Source: a virus
DNA: 42,777 bases
Virus record (IMG/VR): IMGVR_UViG_3300046702_000006
Coordinates: 1-42,777 of that record
Strand: one strand, 5' to 3'
The position numbers were made by a program, and so were the translations under genes. The notes under the pieces were generated by a model. The model did no database searches, was not told where the DNA came from, and worked only from the letters and a program-made list of their open reading frames with translations. Positions 28,850 to 36,433 of the stretch are shown here, piece by piece (position 1 is the first letter of the stretch; each line of letters begins with the position of its first letter).

Positions 28850-29569
28850 ATGCCAGATGATCAGAAACCTCCTGTAACTGATGTTGCAGGGAAAGATGAT
28901 GTTGTTGTTGATAAATCTAAACCTAAAATTAACGAAGTAGAAGATGATCTATCTCCGGAGGAAGTTACTTCTGCTAGGTCGTTATTTAAAGCATTAAAAG
29001 ATCCCGATACCGCGCAAGAAATCATAGAAACCTTAGCTAAGCGATCTGGTATATTAGATAAGAAAGGTGAACCTAAGGGTACTGAGAAGCAGACTGAGAA
29101 AGCTCTTGGTAAAATTACAAAAGCACTTCAAAGTAAACTTGGTAAGGATTTTGATAAGTTTAGTGGTACAGTAGGCCCCGCGTTAGATGAAGCTATCGAA
29201 GAACTATTAGAAGAGAAATTTGGTAGAAGTGAGGATAATACTGTTTCAGAAAAATGGAGTGAATCTGTAGATTCATTTATGGAAACACACCAGTTTACCA
29301 GCAAAAAGGTACAAACTAAAATGGAACAGTTAGTAGATAGAAATCCTCCTAACGTTAAATCAAAAGGATTTAAAGCTAAAGAATATCTAGAAGATATGTG
29401 GGAACTAGCTCATGCAAGATTAAATATTGAATTACCTACTACCGAAAAGGAAAAAGAAAAACCTCTATTAGATAATACAGTAGAAAGAGAACGGCCGGCT
29501 AAGGTATCACTTAGTGATGCCATTGATTTTGCAATGAAAGGTATTAGGCTTAAACCTAAGCAGAATTAA
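28850..29569 (+). CDS. Putative scaffolding protein
   Basis: A 239-residue, acidic and helical protein immediately before the capsid gene, the usual site of scaffolding. It has a disordered charged start (PPVTDVAGKDDVVVDKSKPK), helical middle segments (FKALKDPDTAQEIIETLAKR) and a basic end (AMKGIRLKPKQN), where scaffold proteins often bind capsid. GAGGAG lies upstream of the ATG. Similarity is by composition and context rather than a specific motif. Confidence 0.7.
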   Translation: MPDDQKPPVTDVAGKDDVVVDKSKPKINEVEDDLSPEEVTSARSLFKALKDPDTAQEIIETLAKRSGILDKKGEPKGTEKQTEKALGKITKALQSKLGKDFDKFSGTVGPALDEAIEELLEEKFGRSEDNTVSEKWSESVDSFMETHQFTSKKVQTKMEQLVDRNPPNVKSKGFKAKEYLEDMWELAHARLNIELPTTEKEKEKPLLDNTVERERPAKVSLSDAIDFAMKGIRLKPKQN

Positions 29570-29577
29570 ATCCGCAA

Positions 29578-29600
29578 TTCAATTAACTCTGTTAATTGGA
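29578..29600 (+). promoter_or_regulatory. Hairpin in the capsid leader
   Basis: caattaac (29580-29587), loop tct, gttaattg (29591-29598), extendable by one wobble and one A-T pair to 29578-29600. It lies 30 bases before the capsid start. It could stabilise the capsid message or separate its expression from scaffold. Confidence 0.5.
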
Positions 29601-29630
29601 ACTGACATAGTATTCAATTCGAGGTAAGAT

Positions 29631-30731
29631 TTGAGTCTTACAGCAGGTTATCCGAGTCCAAACTCGTTAACTCTTAATTTAGATACGGTAATGACTCTGG
29701 CATTTGCTAATGCTGGAGATGAGATTTTCGATACTATTTCTAAAGGTAATGTTCTTTTCTATGAAATTAAGAAAAATGGTATGTATAAATCTGTTAATAA
29801 AATGAAACCGCAAATTATTATTCCTTTAATGTATGGATTAGGCCGCGCCGAATGGTATGAAGGTTGGGATGTACTTGGTACTCAACCAACCGAAGGCGTT
29901 ACTGATGCTCTTTTTGAGTATCGTCAATTAGCTTGCCCTGTTGGTTATAATCGCCGCGAACAACGAATGACTGATGCTAGTGATATTAAATCACTTGTAG
30001 AAGTTAAAATTAATCAAACTAAACTTACTATGGTCGATGTATTTGATATGGCTCTATTACAAGGTAATCTTAATAGTCCCGGCGGTTCTATTACTGACCC
30101 AATGTCTAGTGTAACTACTCTTCGTAAAGGAATAGAACCATTACCTAAATTGGTATATTATCAAGCAGGAACTACTTCTATCGCTCAAGTTACCGATTCT
30201 CTTTCTGTAGGAGGGTTGGATCAAGCTACTTACCCTTGGTGGCGGAATTGGTCCTATGAGCCTGGTTTTACTACACTTACTACTATGTTAGCCGCGTTTG
30301 ATTTAATGTATGCTCGCTGTAGTCGCGGCCCTGGTGGTGCCCCTGATATTATTATTACCGATGATACAACTCGTTCTCTATTAAATAGTGCATATTATCT
30401 TGCTTATCGTAGAAATATGGATACTGATAATGACTATCCTTTTGATAACCTTAAATTTCATGGCGCTAAAGTTGTTTGTGATGAATATGTTCCTGATGTT
30501 TATAGTGGTTTAGTAAATACCGATACTTATGGTACTGCTTACTTCCTTAATACTAAATTCCTTGGTATCACTTACGATCCTGAGACTAATTTTATTCTTA
30601 CCGATATGCAGAAACCTGTCAACCAGGATGGTAAAATTGGACATTCTCTTTGGATGGGAAATGCTACCGTATCTAATCGCCGCAAAAATGGCGTTATTGG
30701 AAAAATAGCTCGTACTTTGACCTTCAGCTAA
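29631..30731 (+). CDS. Major capsid protein
   Basis: A 366-residue protein with TTG start after GAGGTAAGA. It follows the scaffold gene, has few cysteines and a mixed alpha/beta content expected of HK97-fold capsids. Features include the N-terminal NLDTVMTLAFANAGDEIFDT segment, a GLGRAEWYEGWDVLGTQPTE loop, a long spine-like helix (SLVEVKINQTKLTMVDVFDM) and DIIITDDTTRSLLNSAYYLA. Length and position match. No Ig-like extra domain is visible. Confidence 0.85.
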   Translation: MSLTAGYPSPNSLTLNLDTVMTLAFANAGDEIFDTISKGNVLFYEIKKNGMYKSVNKMKPQIIIPLMYGLGRAEWYEGWDVLGTQPTEGVTDALFEYRQLACPVGYNRREQRMTDASDIKSLVEVKINQTKLTMVDVFDMALLQGNLNSPGGSITDPMSSVTTLRKGIEPLPKLVYYQAGTTSIAQVTDSLSVGGLDQATYPWWRNWSYEPGFTTLTTMLAAFDLMYARCSRGPGGAPDIIITDDTTRSLLNSAYYLAYRRNMDTDNDYPFDNLKFHGAKVVCDEYVPDVYSGLVNTDTYGTAYFLNTKFLGITYDPETNFILTDMQKPVNQDGKIGHSLWMGNATVSNRRKNGVIGKIARTLTFS

Positions 30732-30743
30732 GGAGATATAGAC

Positions 30744-31289
30744 ATGAGACTATCCACTGCACAATACCTGGAAAAGGAAATTGTTACCGTTAGTATTCGG
30801 AACAATGAGACTTCTGTTGCTATCTTAGACGGTCAGCCTGTTTATTTTGATGGGGCTGACGTTAGTTCTGTAAATCTTGGAGTTGACGTTAAAGGTTATG
30901 CTACTACTTCTTCTGGACTTACAATGCTTGTTGGTATTGCTAAAACTCAAAAAGTCGGCGGACTTGTTGCCGGTGATGTTGGAGAAGCTATTGTATATGG
31001 TTTCACTGATGCTATTGTCGTAAGACGTGTCCGCGCCAATAGTACCATCGCTTGGCCTACCGCTCCTGCACTTGGAGTTGGTGACCAATTTGTTCCTGAA
31101 ACTGGTAATAACGGATTTACCTATAGTGCTACTCAAGCAGTTGGCGCTAATATGATTAATTTTGCGGCTGGACAAACTTATGCTTCCGCTGCTACATTAG
31201 CTACTTCCGATAATACTGGAGCCGCTAGTGGATTCTCCGCTAAGACCGCGTCTACTGTTCGTATGAAGGTATTTGTTCGTTGCATGTAA
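30744..31289 (+). CDS. Capsid decoration or stabilisation protein
   Basis: A 181-residue beta-rich protein right after the capsid gene, with AAGGAGA upstream. It contains GQPVYFDGADVSSVNLGVD, LVAGDVGEAIVYGFTDAIVV and a Gly/Ala-rich C-terminal region ending in a short strand (VRMKVFVRCM). The GDxGEAxVxGxTDAxV style is common in head-decoration proteins that cap capsid interfaces. Assigned mostly by place and pattern. Confidence 0.65.
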   Translation: MRLSTAQYLEKEIVTVSIRNNETSVAILDGQPVYFDGADVSSVNLGVDVKGYATTSSGLTMLVGIAKTQKVGGLVAGDVGEAIVYGFTDAIVVRRVRANSTIAWPTAPALGVGDQFVPETGNNGFTYSATQAVGANMINFAAGQTYASAATLATSDNTGAASGFSAKTASTVRMKVFVRCM

Positions 31290-31309
31290 TCTAGTTTAGG
31301 AAATCAAAT

Positions 31310-31365
31310 CATCTGGCATTCATATGGGCCGCTCTGAAAATATGGGCGGCCTACACTACCAGATG
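31310..31365 (+). terminator. Nested hairpin after the head genes
   Basis: An outer stem catctgg/ccagatg (31310-31316, 31359-31365) encloses an inner stem ggccgc/gcggcc (31327-31332, 31346-31351). No T-run follows. It may be a processing or attenuation element separating capsid expression from the glycosyltransferase. Confidence 0.55.
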
Positions 31366-31378
31366 GAAAGGAAATTGA

Positions 31379-32194
31379 ATGAGAGTTCGGAAGATTAAGG
31401 AACGGGTTTTAATTGCCTGCAACACGTTAACGTCTATAGCACTTCCAGCTTATTTTGATCACGCACGTTTCTATTATCGAGTAGGTAGAGATCATCCCGA
31501 TACAGAATTCTTTCAATATTTTGCTCGCCGCGCCAGTATTGATAAGTTCAGAAATTGGGCGGCTCAAGCAGCTATTTCAATGGATGCTAAATGGTTAATG
31601 TTTATAGATGATGATATGATGTTACCATTTGATTCTTATACCAAATTACGTAAAGTTAATTATGACATTGTTGGTGCTCTTAATTATATTCGAGGTTATC
31701 CTTTTAGATTAATGGCTTTCAAATATACTAAGAGTAATGAGAAACCACGTCGGTTAGCTAATATCTATCAAGAAGAATTACCAAAACCCCTTGGTGCGGT
31801 AATACCATGTAATGCTATTGGTACGGCAGTAGCTTTAATTCGAGTCGATATTTTTAAGAAAACTCCCGCACCTTGGTTTATTACTGGACCGCACAATACA
31901 GAAGATATCTATTTCTGTATTAAGGCTAAAGAATATGTTCCTAAAATTAAGATTGGAATGCATACCGGAGTAGTTACAGGTCATTTACTAGATCAAGAAG
32001 TTATATCTTATGAGACTTATGAAGATTTAAAGAAATTCTATGAGATGGGTATGACTCCGCGCGAAATTGAATCGACCCAATTTGGTGGGGAGCGCGGTGA
32101 GGCTTACGCGGCGGAGAATGAGAAAGAAGGTGATCCTAATCCTCAATTTGATTTAAATTTTGATATAACGGTAGATGGTGCGGAACAGTTATGA
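31379..32194 (+). CDS. Family 2-like glycosyltransferase
   Basis: A 271-residue GT-A fold protein. It opens with a strand (RVLIACNTLTSIALPAYF), has the metal-binding DDD in WLMFIDDDMMLPFDSY, then YDIVGALNYIRGYPFRLMAF, and ITGPHNTEDIYFCIKAKE, the usual later acceptor-site acidic motif. The C-terminal acidic tail is probably disordered. Such enzymes transfer a sugar from a nucleotide-sugar donor. Lying between capsid and neck genes, it may glycosylate a virion protein or a host surface sugar; the target is unknown. AAGGAA precedes the ATG. Confidence 0.78.
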   Translation: MRVRKIKERVLIACNTLTSIALPAYFDHARFYYRVGRDHPDTEFFQYFARRASIDKFRNWAAQAAISMDAKWLMFIDDDMMLPFDSYTKLRKVNYDIVGALNYIRGYPFRLMAFKYTKSNEKPRRLANIYQEELPKPLGAVIPCNAIGTAVALIRVDIFKKTPAPWFITGPHNTEDIYFCIKAKEYVPKIKIGMHTGVVTGHLLDQEVISYETYEDLKKFYEMGMTPREIESTQFGGERGEAYAAENEKEGDPNPQFDLNFDITVDGAEQL

Positions 32195-32751
32195 CCCAAC
32201 CATTACAAATTCTTAATATCGGATGCGGTAAGATGCCAATGGTTACTAATTCTAAAGTAAATTATACTAATTTAGATATGGTTCCATTTAATAAAACTGT
32301 GCGGAAATGGGATATTACTAAAATTCCATATCCATTTACTCCAGACTTCTTTGATAAAATCTATATGTTTCATACTATTGAACATATCCCCGAAGAACAA
32401 CATACAACTATCTTATGTGAATATCGTAGGATACTTAAAGAGGGTGGATTGTTAATGATATCTTATCCTGAGTTTCCTCTTGTTGCTCGTAACTACCTTA
32501 ACAACAGAGGTGGAGAGCGGGAATTTTGGAAGAATGCTATATATGGGCGCGGACTTACCGGATGGGACCGTCATAAAGCATTGATGGATACTCCGTTCTT
32601 TGTTAAAACTTTAAATGCTTGTGGATTTCATCCTACTAGTATTAAACGAGAAACTAATCAAGATTTTAATACTGTAGTTATTTGTAAGAAAGGTGTTCCT
32701 GGTCTAACTTACGAAAGTTTGATGGAAAAGGAATTTGGGAAGAAATCTTGA
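32191..32751 (+). CDS. Class I SAM-dependent methyltransferase
   Basis: A 186-residue Rossmann-fold methyltransferase. Motif I is LNIGCGKMP (8-16), followed by NLDMVPFN (acidic loop), FFDKIYMFHTIEHIPEEQH and the post-motif ILKEGGLLMISYP. It overlaps the glycosyltransferase stop (ATGA), so the two are made together. The pair fits a sugar-modifying pathway, for example O-methylation of a transferred sugar. The substrate cannot be read from sequence. Confidence 0.8.
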   Translation: MTQPLQILNIGCGKMPMVTNSKVNYTNLDMVPFNKTVRKWDITKIPYPFTPDFFDKIYMFHTIEHIPEEQHTTILCEYRRILKEGGLLMISYPEFPLVARNYLNNRGGEREFWKNAIYGRGLTGWDRHKALMDTPFFVKTLNACGFHPTSIKRETNQDFNTVVICKKGVPGLTYESLMEKEFGKKS

Positions 32752-32945
32752 CAAAATTCTATGAAGCACCGCCGCTAGTATGTAAGGAATGTTATGATAT
32801 ATTAGATCTTCGATGGACTCCAACTGGTATAGTTACTGCTAAACATTATCCTGAATCTAAAATGTGTTCATTAAAAAATAAAGTCTTTAAAGTTACTTTA
32901 AGAGAAGTAATATTGGAGGAACTTATTTCTGCCACTAGTCCATGA
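32748..32945 (+). CDS. Small zinc-binding protein
   Basis: A 65-residue protein starting at TTG, overlapping the methyltransferase stop as TTGA. It has CKECYDILDLRWTPTGIVTA and a later MCSL, with a histidine between, suggesting a small zinc ribbon. Its 3' end overlaps the extended start of the next gene. Function unknown. Confidence 0.55.
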   Translation: MTKFYEAPPLVCKECYDILDLRWTPTGIVTAKHYPESKMCSLKNKVFKVTLREVILEELISATSP

Positions 32946-33858
32946 CGTTACCGCGTCCATAGAGGATATCTTTACAGAAGTAGTTTCAACTATATATGAT
33001 CTTGGTTTAAAGTGGTATACTAATACAGAAGTAATGAATTCAATACAAGATCAATATAACAAATTAGTTGCTATGTTATGTCCAATATCTAAATCAACTC
33101 TTATACCCAAAATAAATAGTCCATATATACCACTCAAGGATTGGATTGCAGATTTTATGTATGTATCTGCAATCTTTAATCCTACTACTAATTTATGGTT
33201 AGAAGGTAGAAGTTATAAAACTATGAAGAGTGATTTCCAAACCTATTTTATGACAGGCGAACCTAAATGGTTTAATGTTGTTGATTTTCGAAGATTATTA
33301 ATTTGGCCTTATTTACCTACCCCTACTTCTGCCTTATATTTAATGTATAAAGCCTCCGCGCCCTCAATATCGCTTGCCCATATACCTATTTTGCCCCATA
33401 GTGTTGCCTCTCAATTACTTGAGTACGCTACAGTTGCAGACTTACTTGAACAGGCGCGGGAGTTTAAGAAAGCGGGAATTTGGTGGGATAAGATTTATAA
33501 ACCACTTACTACAACTACTAAATCTCTTATAGATCAAGCAAGAGTCGAGATTAAATCACTTTCTAGGATGGATATGGAAACAGTATTAGAACCATACCGT
33601 TGGATTTTCCAAGGAGGAACCTTTAGTGATACGATGTGGATAGACAATGAAACCCCAGATGGTACGAAAGATGGTACTAATCCTATATTTACTTTAGCAC
33701 AAGTTCCGAATCCAACAGCTTCACTGATATTAAGTCGTAATGGACAAATTCTATTTCAAGGCAATGATTACAATTTAAATGGACGAACTATAACTTATGA
33801 AACCGGACAAATACCTCAACCTTCTGATTCGGAGCGAGCATGGTATCAGATAAGTTAA
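32929..33858 (+). CDS. Neck/adaptor-type virion protein, possible CTG start
   Basis: The first standard start is ATG 33034 (274 residues), but the frame stays open upstream and reads PLVHDVTASIEDIFTEVVST then DLGLKWYTNTEVMNSIQ, a helical region typical of phage adaptor N-termini (a helix, W, then a short helix). The best start is a CTG at 32929, nine bases after GGAGG, giving about 309 residues. The C-terminal part (PTASLILSRNGQILFQGND, YNLNGRTITYETGQIP) is a beta domain. Position before the tailspike and neck genes supports a head-tail connector or virion baseplate role. If CTG is not used, the shorter form applies. Confidence 0.6.
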   Translation: MPLVHDVTASIEDIFTEVVSTIYDLGLKWYTNTEVMNSIQDQYNKLVAMLCPISKSTLIPKINSPYIPLKDWIADFMYVSAIFNPTTNLWLEGRSYKTMKSDFQTYFMTGEPKWFNVVDFRRLLIWPYLPTPTSALYLMYKASAPSISLAHIPILPHSVASQLLEYATVADLLEQAREFKKAGIWWDKIYKPLTTTTKSLIDQARVEIKSLSRMDMETVLEPYRWIFQGGTFSDTMWIDNETPDGTKDGTNPIFTLAQVPNPTASLILSRNGQILFQGNDYNLNGRTITYETGQIPQPSDSERAWYQIS

Positions 33859-35756
33859 TCAAAATTACATCAGTTAGTTTGTTAGGTATTGGATTACTAT
33901 TCATTGCTGCTATTACTCAAATTGATTACAATACTCAAATTAAAAATCAACCAGTCCTAACTGTAACTGGAGCTCCCTATAATGCTAAAGGTAATGGAAC
34001 AGCCGACGATACTGTAGCTATTCAAGCGGCAGTAACAGCAGTATGTGCCCTTGGTAATGTTACTTTGGTATGGCCTCATGGTATATATTCTATGACGCAT
34101 GGGATTACAGTCACTGGTTGTAATGATGTGATATTTGACGGACAGGGATCGAAACTGTTTGTTCCAAATGATATTGTTGATACTAGTTATTTAGCTTCAT
34201 GGCCTACTTTTGGTAAGGATTCATTTTTCCGTATACTTAATAGTAATAATATAACAATTCAGAATTTTAATATGGATCAAAATCTTCCAAATCGAACAGC
34301 TCATATTGGAGGTGAGAGTGCTAATTCCTGCTTACTAATTGCAGGATCAAATAATGTCTATATCCAACACAATATACTTAAAAACTGTATGACAGATGGG
34401 GTATTAATAGTTAAAGATGGAAGTGCAGTCACTAACACAAACATTTGGATAACTAACAATACAATCCCCGCCGCGCGGAGAAATGGGATTTCCGTCGTTG
34501 CAGCTACGCACTGGAGAATCCTTAGCAATATTATTTCCCTAACAGGTACAATTCAAGGTACACTACCCAAATCTGGTATTGATGTTGAGCCAGATCAGGT
34601 CGCATTTGATACAACAGATGGTCTTATTGATGCCAATACATTTACAAGTGATGCGGGTAACGGGATTCTCGTAACGGGACTCGCATCTAAAGATCTTGGA
34701 ATTTCCCATAATCATGTATCTAACGAAGCAGCTGCTGGAATTCGTTTGGATGATACTGGAGTTGGAAGTGTTGGTGTAAATGTATTGGTTGGCCCCGGAA
34801 ACATAGTAAGAGAAGATACTACTGACGGAATGTTAATTCGAGGTCAAATGGCTAATTCAATATGGGGAAATACCCTTTGCGACAACGGTAGTGAAGGTTT
34901 GTCTCTATGGGAGGTTAAAAATATACTTGTATCGAATAATGAAGTTTGTAGGAATCTCCAAGGAGGTATTGGAGTTGGATCTGTAACATGGGGATTTAAC
35001 TTTAAGTCTGCAATTCTACAAAATAATAACATACATGATAATGGAAGTGCACAAGCAATTATAGATGGCGTATCTTTTGGAATAGATGCATATTCTACTG
35101 ATGCAACAAGTATATTGATTTTATATAGTAATACCCTACAAGGAGCAAGTGGGACATTTCAACGCGGTTCTCGTATGTATGGAGGAACTGCCATAGCTAC
35201 AGAATATGCCACTAATATAGGAGTTGAAAATGGTAATGTTACTTGGGCTGGGAATTGGTTACACAATTTATTAAACTCTGTGCTTATTAACGATCCGCAA
35301 TATATTACCTTACTAGCTATCAGAAATGGCATATCCCAAGCAGCTTATAATCTTCAAGAACTCCAATCAGTTAATGGTACAGTTGGTGTTGCTAATAGAG
35401 TTATAGCAAACGGATATATAGATCAACGATATTATCGTTTATCAGATAGTGTCCAAATGGGACATATCTCTTATAATGGTTCCGGGGCTAGTGGATTTCA
35501 AAACTTTGGGATTATGAGCGATGGTGCAGATTCTTTCGTGTTAGGCACCGCGAATAATGTACCAGTAACTTTTTATACAAACAGCTTAATTCGTGGTTCA
35601 ATTCTTGGGAATGGGCATTGGTTAATTGGCACTGCAACGGATTCCGGAGCTATAATTTATAGATGTCTTACAGCAGGAACTCTTGCGGCTGGAACACTTA
35701 CATCTGTTTCCACAGGTTGTGGGACTTCTGTAGATACGGGACTTAGGACTCCATGA
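33840..35756 (+). CDS. Tailspike-like right-handed beta-helix protein with N-terminal membrane helix
   Basis: A 638-residue protein. After an N-terminal hydrophobic segment (LIKITSVSLLGIGLLFIAAI) comes the classic pectate-lyase-3 start GAPYNAKGNGTADDTVAIQAAV split by position (PYNAKGNGTADDTVAIQ), then many beta-helix coils (NNITIQNFNMDQ, SNNVYIQHNILKNC, GNTLCDNGSEGLSL). Such spikes bind and often cleave surface polysaccharide. The C-terminus (AGTLAAGTLTSVSTGCGTSV) may be a trimerisation end. The hydrophobic start is unusual for a virion spike, so export or membrane anchoring is possible. Its start overlaps the neck gene's end. Confidence 0.78.
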   Translation: MVSDKLIKITSVSLLGIGLLFIAAITQIDYNTQIKNQPVLTVTGAPYNAKGNGTADDTVAIQAAVTAVCALGNVTLVWPHGIYSMTHGITVTGCNDVIFDGQGSKLFVPNDIVDTSYLASWPTFGKDSFFRILNSNNITIQNFNMDQNLPNRTAHIGGESANSCLLIAGSNNVYIQHNILKNCMTDGVLIVKDGSAVTNTNIWITNNTIPAARRNGISVVAATHWRILSNIISLTGTIQGTLPKSGIDVEPDQVAFDTTDGLIDANTFTSDAGNGILVTGLASKDLGISHNHVSNEAAAGIRLDDTGVGSVGVNVLVGPGNIVREDTTDGMLIRGQMANSIWGNTLCDNGSEGLSLWEVKNILVSNNEVCRNLQGGIGVGSVTWGFNFKSAILQNNNIHDNGSAQAIIDGVSFGIDAYSTDATSILILYSNTLQGASGTFQRGSRMYGGTAIATEYATNIGVENGNVTWAGNWLHNLLNSVLINDPQYITLLAIRNGISQAAYNLQELQSVNGTVGVANRVIANGYIDQRYYRLSDSVQMGHISYNGSGASGFQNFGIMSDGADSFVLGTANNVPVTFYTNSLIRGSILGNGHWLIGTATDSGAIIYRCLTAGTLAAGTLTSVSTGCGTSVDTGLRTP

Positions 35757-36433
35757 GTTTTACAGATCAACAATTAACCAAATGGGCTAATGATTATGAA
35801 CGTGAGATTTGTTCCCGCGATAATTTGATAGCGGACCGATGGTCGATTGCGATAATTAATGGTCAGAGTGAATATGAATTACCAAACTACGTTTCTAATA
35901 TCCGCGCAGTTCTGTATAAAGGTAAAGAAGTACATCCCAAAGGTTTCCGTGCCAGTATCATGACTGGAGATGTACCATTAACACCTATGGGTAGTATTCC
36001 GTATGAATATATTGTAACTGGTATGGGGTTGCGGGTAATTAAATTTCGTCCTACTCCGATGGAAGATATTAATGAGTATAGTGGGGATCTATTTACTATT
36101 GCCGCAGATCGTGTGTCAGTAATCGTAGAATTCTACCGTACTCCAAGTACAACAGATTACAAATTACAATTACCTCCTTGGATTCGTAGATATATTCTAA
36201 AGGACTATGTTTGTTGGAAAGCATTTGGAAATGAAGGTCCCGCGCAAGATATTAGAGGGGCAACATACTATAGTAGTCGATTAGGTGTTAATGATATGTA
36301 TATTAGTGAAATTAAGAAGAACATGAATCAAGGAATTATTCTATTACTTAACGCAGAACATAAATTTAATCGGCGACAACGCCCAGCTCATCCAATACTT
36401 CCATCTAACTTCGGTTATCCAACTACTTACTAA
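35753..36433 (+). CDS. Tail tubular/adaptor-like neck protein
   Basis: A 226-residue protein overlapping the tailspike stop (ATGA). It opens with a helix (FTDQQLTKWANDYEREICSR), then a beta region (IAIINGQSEYELPNYVSNIR) and ends with a C-terminal helix and basic tail. This resembles gp11/gp4-type adaptor proteins that join portal to nozzle in podoviruses. It lies directly upstream of the large nozzle-like gene, as expected. Confidence 0.68.
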   Translation: MSFTDQQLTKWANDYEREICSRDNLIADRWSIAIINGQSEYELPNYVSNIRAVLYKGKEVHPKGFRASIMTGDVPLTPMGSIPYEYIVTGMGLRVIKFRPTPMEDINEYSGDLFTIAADRVSVIVEFYRTPSTTDYKLQLPPWIRRYILKDYVCWKAFGNEGPAQDIRGATYYSSRLGVNDMYISEIKKNMNQGIILLLNAEHKFNRRQRPAHPILPSNFGYPTTY

